A stretch of 64,000 nt of DNA from Rhynochetos jubatus. Lineage: Eukaryota > Chordata > Aves > Eurypygiformes > Rhynochetidae. Location: the NCBI GenBank assembly GCA_027574665.1, contig CM050649.1:67298150-67362149 (forward strand), written 5' to 3'. The position numbers and the translations under genes are program-made. Every line of letters starts with the position of its first letter. Position 1 is the first letter of the stretch. A model generated the notes under the pieces. That model ran no database searches, was not told the DNA's origin, and was given only the letters and a program-made list of their open reading frames with translations. Below, one piece after another: positions 59,482 through 64,000 of this stretch.

Positions 59482-61084
59482 CTGAGTCAATAACGAGGTA
59501 ATGTATCAGGGTAAAGCTACGGCATTCGCACTCCAGCAAGTCGCTACAAGCTACCCATTCAAATTTTAGTAACGTAACCCCCCCTTACACGCAGATTCAA
59601 GTTGATGAGCCATTTTCGCAAATGGAGACATTTCGGCAGTGTTTGCATCTCTCATACATTTTGAATGCTTCCAAATCAAGATTTCTGGGGGCTTTTTGTA
59701 ATTAATTTGTTTATTTTTTTTCAGTGAGTCTGCCAGAACCATCCATTTACAGTTTCACTACAGCTTAGGATAGCTGTCACTTGGTGTATCCAGAGCAAAG
59801 GTAGAGTACCAATTGCGTGCACTGAGCAGTACTGTTTTCCTCTGAGGAGGCAACGCAGCGAGATGTGTCTGTACCTTCTAACACGCTTGGAGCCATTACA
59901 AACATTGTTTCAAGAACGTCTACAACATAATTGAGTGTTGACAATTTTAAACAGAGGTATTACAACAAGAAGTATATATTGCACCATTCCAACAGTCCGT
60001 ATGTTACAGCACCTGATACCATTTGCAATTACCAAGCAATCCTAATATGCCGAAAGTCTACAGCAGAGGCGAGGGTCCAAAACCTGGATTTAACATTAAC
60101 TAATGAAACCTGAAGAATTTTAAATATGTGGTGTGTTAGGTAACAGGCTGCCACAGCGTTATCGAGAGAGATTAATGGTATTTGGGCCTCTCAGTGCACT
60201 TAGACACAGCTGTTTTTTTAAGAAAGCAGGAAAAATCTTAAGATTTACAAGACGGTATTTTGCCACCCCATTCCCTTCTTCCCCATCTTCAATGCCTGCC
60301 GAGATCACTGCAGCGGCGTTGAAATTCGCCAAAAATACTACATTCCCACAAATTTTCCGGACCAAAAAAGCAGGTATAAAGAGGAAGAGCAGCTCACTAA
60401 AACTCTCAGCAAAGAAAATCTTGCACCAGGACCTGAGGTACGGTAGTCACCAGCAGACCTGCACCCCCACCAGCCATCACCAAGCATGTGTTTTATGGGA
60501 AGCAGAGCTCAGGACACCAGGCTTTTTGAGTTTTACTGCAATCTGCTCTCCAGTCACCAGATTTCCCTACTTTTAAAATTCTCTAGCTTTCCAAAAGGAT
60601 GCTCGTTTCTGTAACCCTGCCGCCAGCCAGCAGCTCCACTGCAACGCCTGGCCACGACTCCCACACCCTGCAAAGCCTCCGGCAGTTTCCGTGCCGGACC
60701 TTACAGCGTGGGTGATGTTGCACAAGGGCCTGTCCCCGTCCCTGTGCTGCAGGGACTGTGTCGCTGTCTGCACACGTGTGCTGCCAGCAGGTTCAGGCAC
60801 TGTGGCTATCACCCACTGACACCTCTGAGCCCCACCGAGAGGGACAGGAGTATGGAAATGGGCAGAAACAGATGGGAAAAAGCTAGGAAAAACACAGGAG
60901 ATGATAGCTGCTCTTCCTATATCTGAGGAGGAGAAACGTAGTAAGGAGGAGAAACTATTTAACATAATGTTTTGGAGAGATGAAGGAACTGAAAGCAGAT
61001 GCTAAAGAAAGCTCAGCTGCACGCGACAGGGAAAAGAACAGTGAAGCTGGAAAGGGATAGATGGGATAAAGATTAAATTAGGTA

Positions 61085-61555
61085 CTTGTTGGAGTGAGTC
61101 CAGAGGAGGCCACAAAGATGCTCAGAGGGCTGGAGCACCTCTGCTATGGGGACAGGCTGAGAGAGTTGGGCTTGTTCAGCCTGGAGAAGAGAAGGCTCCG
61201 GGGAGACCTTATAGCACCTTCCAGTACCTGAAGGGGCCTACAAGGAAGCTGGGTGGGGGGACTTTTTACAAGGGCCTGTAGTGACAGGACAAGGGGTAAT
61301 GGGTTTAAACTGAAAGTGGGGAGATTTAGATTGGGCATCAGGAAGAAATTCTTCCCGGAGAGGGTGGTGAGGCACTGGCACAGGCTGCGCAGAGAAGCTG
61401 TGGGTGCCCCATCCCTGGCAGTGTTCCAGGCCAGGCTGGATGAGGCTCTGAGCAACCTGGTCTAGTGGAGGGTGTCCCTGCCCATGGCAGAGGGGTTGGA
61501 ACTGGATGGGCTTTAAGGTCCCTTCCAACCCAAACCGGTCTGTGATTCTATGATA
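61085..61555 (+). mobile_element. CR1 LINE 3' fragment
   Basis: A well-preserved 470-nt CR1 3' end. It runs from AGGTACTTGTTGGAGTG through GGACAAGGGGTAATGGGTTT and the ORF2 tail (KVGRFRLGIRKKFFPERVVR) to the terminal CTGTGATTCTATGATA. It is antisense to TBC1D8. It belongs to the same subfamily as the copies at 3598, 6686, 15151 and 27791. Confidence 0.93.
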
Positions 61556-61731
61556 CTTTGGTTCTGAGATGTTTCCAAGGAAATGTGAGTGGAGATGTGC
61601 CACACAGAAAACTGATAAATAAGGTTTAGATCGACAAAGCCAAATATGAATGACAACAACTTCATGACATTATTTCTAATAAATCACATGTCACTGGGCA
61701 GGGAAGGATGAAAGTGAAACCGTTTCCTTAC

Positions 61732-61850
61732 CTTCACTTTCCCTTTGACAAAACTAACAATATCTTCTTTATTGTCAAACACAGACAAAGTATGGAGCAA
61801 GTTTTGTTCCAGCCATTCCCAGTGCTGGTTTATCTCCTCTGCAGTGGCCC
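61732..61850 (-). CDS. TBC1D8: TBC1D8 coding exon (most 5' in window)
   Basis: The exon is read from minus-strand acceptor gcttttctag and ends AAG|gtaagg. After completing Gly it encodes [20 protein letters not shown] and [41 protein letters not shown] is a clear TBC1D8 match. The previous exon, encoding the extreme N-terminus, is not in the window. Confidence 0.96.
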
Positions 61851-64000
61851 CTAGAAAAGCAAAAAGTAGTGTATTGAAAGTCATCCTGCAAAATAAAATT
61901 GAAAGGAAAAGGGAAAAAAGTAATAAAATGCACTATTACAAAATAATTCTGAGAAACTGAACTTTCAACTTCAAAATTCTTGGTAGCAAACAGGTCAAAA
62001 AAGTCTCCTTCATAGCAGTACAGTTAAAAGAAAAACAAAAACCTCATTGTTTTAGAGAATTAGTTTTAGTGCTTTTAGTTTTATCTTCTCAAACGCTCTC
62101 AGCCAGCAAATGCTACATTAAAAGTCAAAGCAGAAAAACCAGCAAACTTCATCCTGAGCTCTCAGATTGCAGCTTATTTTGACATAACGTTCCTTAAGCA
62201 GCTACTGGAAACCTTTGATTTAGGTCCTGTTCCCAAAAGTCCCTGATCTTCCTTTCTCCCTCCCCCGGTACTCACATGCATACACGCACACCCCGCACGC
62301 ACAGGCGTACGCTCTGAGATGGATTTACGTGGTCATAAATGGCATCCTACTTGAAAAGCTCTCTATAATAATTAAAGTACCTAAAAATAAAGGAGTTTGA
62401 TTCAGCAACACCTAAAAGGTCTGCATGAGCACATTTCCGCAGTCTGGGGAAGAAATACAGCGAACAGAAAAATCTCTAGACAAATAAAGAATTTCAAATC
62501 TTGAAGGTTTTCTTAAATAAGGACTCACTTAAGGGTTTTGTTTTACACGTAACATGTTCACACTAACTCCAGCAATAATATTTCAGCCACCACCTATTTG
62601 CTTTGGCAGTTTTTGCTTGAAACTGAACTGTAGCTGCATTGCACAATGACAGAAAAGTCAGAGCAAGACAGGCAGCACCCAGGGCAGTCAGGGGAAAGTG
62701 TGGCCCCTCCAGCTCTCGCTGGTCTGTGATTAAACGTTACAGGTAGAAAAGCAAAGGCAGCGAAAGTTTTCCAAGGCCTTGCTAGTGGAAGAAAGGAAAG
62801 AAGTAGTTGAATGTAAGAGATGTGCACATCACAGATGAATATAATTATAAAATGAATCTCCAACGGAAGACCCATTATCTCAAGATCTGATTTGTGTGTA
62901 CATTAGAGATGCATCATGTTGCCTCACAACAACAAAAAAAATGATAAATTTAGCTAAGGATTTTCCACCTTCCTCTGCTCTGTTTTCCATGCAGAATGCC
63001 AACTGGCAGAGAAACTTTCCAAGCTTTAACTTCCTTGACAGGAAGGTCTTGCGATGGAACTTCATAAACATCATTAATCAAGGTGAAATTGAAAAAAAAA
63101 AAAAGAAAAGACACTTAAATTCCCTTTAGGTAAAGAAAACAAGTTCTATCAAGAACTTCTGTTAAGAAACTGGAAATAGTCATTCTGTATTGAAATGGCT
63201 GTGCAAAGCAAATACTGAGTTAAACAGTTATTTCTGAGCAGTCCAAAAGATAGCAATTGTATGGGAGAGCTGGTGAAATAAGTGAAATAAGCCGTGAGCA
63301 AGACGCCTTTCCTAGCAGCATCCACGCTGCTCGGACTGCTCTGAGCCTGGGCTCTGGCAGTGGCTACCTCCCACAGGGGCTACTCAAACCCTTCCTGCCT
63401 GCCTTTAGGATTCTGCTCAAATACTGAAAGATTTCTTCGCCCCTTTTATTTTGTCAGAACAACTCCTCGGGTTTTCGGGTCCTTTATTTATGTATAATTT
63501 CCATTTCACGGCTTAAAATCATCCTGTGACTTCACCTAAGCATTACCAATCTCCTCCTTATTCTTCTTCCTGCGCTGATGCTCTGCACAGCATTTTATTC
63601 CACCTTTTACCCACCTCCTTCACATGCCTGTGCCAAATGTACATTTAGTCTAACCACTGCTCCTCACAACCTCTTCTTTAAACCCGCTTCTCACCAATCC
63701 CTTTGCTCTCCCTCACCCAACAGGTACTTCACTGGACTGGGACTTGGGTTTCTGTTTTGCTCACAAGCCTTCTGAAAGGAAAATCGTAAGCGGCTCTACA
63801 CAAGGGCTGAGGTTAGGCTTTTCTTTCCTTTTTTTTTTTTTCCCCCGTACTGGTGTAACATGATTAACCATCTGGATTAAAACACCTCTGTCAGAACAGC
63901 CGTGCAGCTCTCGGAGATTTGCAAAAGTCTGTAACACAGATCTGACCCTTATGCATATGTTATCAATTAAGGCTACAGCTCCTGGAACAGAGGACTACCA
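61851..64000 (-). other. Start of a TBC1D8 5' intron
   Basis: The 2.15 kb upstream of the first visible TBC1D8 exon contain no recognisable coding exon, CpG island or CR1 copy. They are taken as an intron running off the window end. Confidence 0.6.

Larger units (their letters stand above)
29416..61850 (-). other. TBC1D8: TBC1D8 gene, all but the 5' end (gene span)
   Basis: Eighteen minus-strand coding exons (3200 nt) give 1065 residues plus a stop. The order is: GRAM domain 1 (about residues 55-135), GRAM domain 2 (about 203-280), a variable linker (about 330-390), the TBC Rab-GAP domain (about 420-640), an EF-hand-like segment (around DENMDRLIEFK, about 812-822) and the C-terminal tail. 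The TBC Arg finger (in [10 protein letters not shown]) and Gln finger (in GYCQSMN) are both present, so GAP activity is plausible. The Rab substrate is not known to me. The human protein is about 1140 residues, so only about 75-80 N-terminal residues are missing; I found no exon for them in 61851-64000. Paralogues TBC1D9/9B share the layout, but the sequence and the NPAS2-RPL31 neighbours fit TBC1D8. Introns without their own entry hold nothing I could identify. Confidence 0.96.

Noticed and set aside
61851-64000. Upstream TBC1D8 exon for the N-terminus
   Set aside because: No stretch on the minus strand between splice-like sites resembles the known N-terminal peptide. It most likely lies past 64000.

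Overview
This window looks like ordinary bird nuclear DNA. It contains several CR1 LINE fragments with the avian CR1 3' end, and three split vertebrate genes in the order NPAS2 (+), RPL31 (+), TBC1D8 (-). That order matches the syntenic block I know from human 2q11.2. I cannot name the species. Gene identities rest on my recall of the vertebrate protein families. Exon borders come from reading splice sites and codon phase by eye, and every internal junction listed keeps the frame.

Positions 1-20970 hold the 3' half of NPAS2 on the plus strand: ten coding exons for the last 462 residues, then a 3'UTR of about 1.3 kb. The bHLH and PAS domains lie upstream of the window. One exon (15607-15764) sits in a small GC- and CpG-rich island. 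The 237-nt intron after it is a multiple of three and has no in-frame stop. CR1 fragments lie at 3598-3830, 6686-6833, 15151-15453 and 17457-17960.

Positions 20970-23100 are intergenic, with no gene that I can see. A CpG-rich promoter (about 23100-23900) then leads into RPL31 (23468 to about 28880): a short 5'TOP non-coding exon and four coding exons giving the complete 125-residue ribosomal protein eL31.

Positions 29416-64000 are covered by TBC1D8 on the minus strand, lying tail to tail with RPL31 across about 0.5 kb. Eighteen coding exons encode 1065 residues: two GRAM domains, a Rab-GAP TBC domain with both catalytic fingers, an EF-hand-like segment and the C-terminus. Only the first roughly 75-80 residues, by comparison with the human protein as I recall it, are missing; they should lie beyond 64000. 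Its introns carry an old CR1 (44764-45650), a nested CR1 pair (50230-52225) and a younger CR1 (61085-61555).

The three genes do not form one pathway: NPAS2 is a circadian transcription factor, RPL31 a core ribosome component and TBC1D8 a predicted Rab GTPase regulator. I found no clearly new biological system. The most unusual features are the stop-free intron and CpG-rich exon of NPAS2, the nested CR1 insertion, and the fast-diverging linker exon of TBC1D8. I saw no tRNA, rRNA, CRISPR array or complete endogenous virus.
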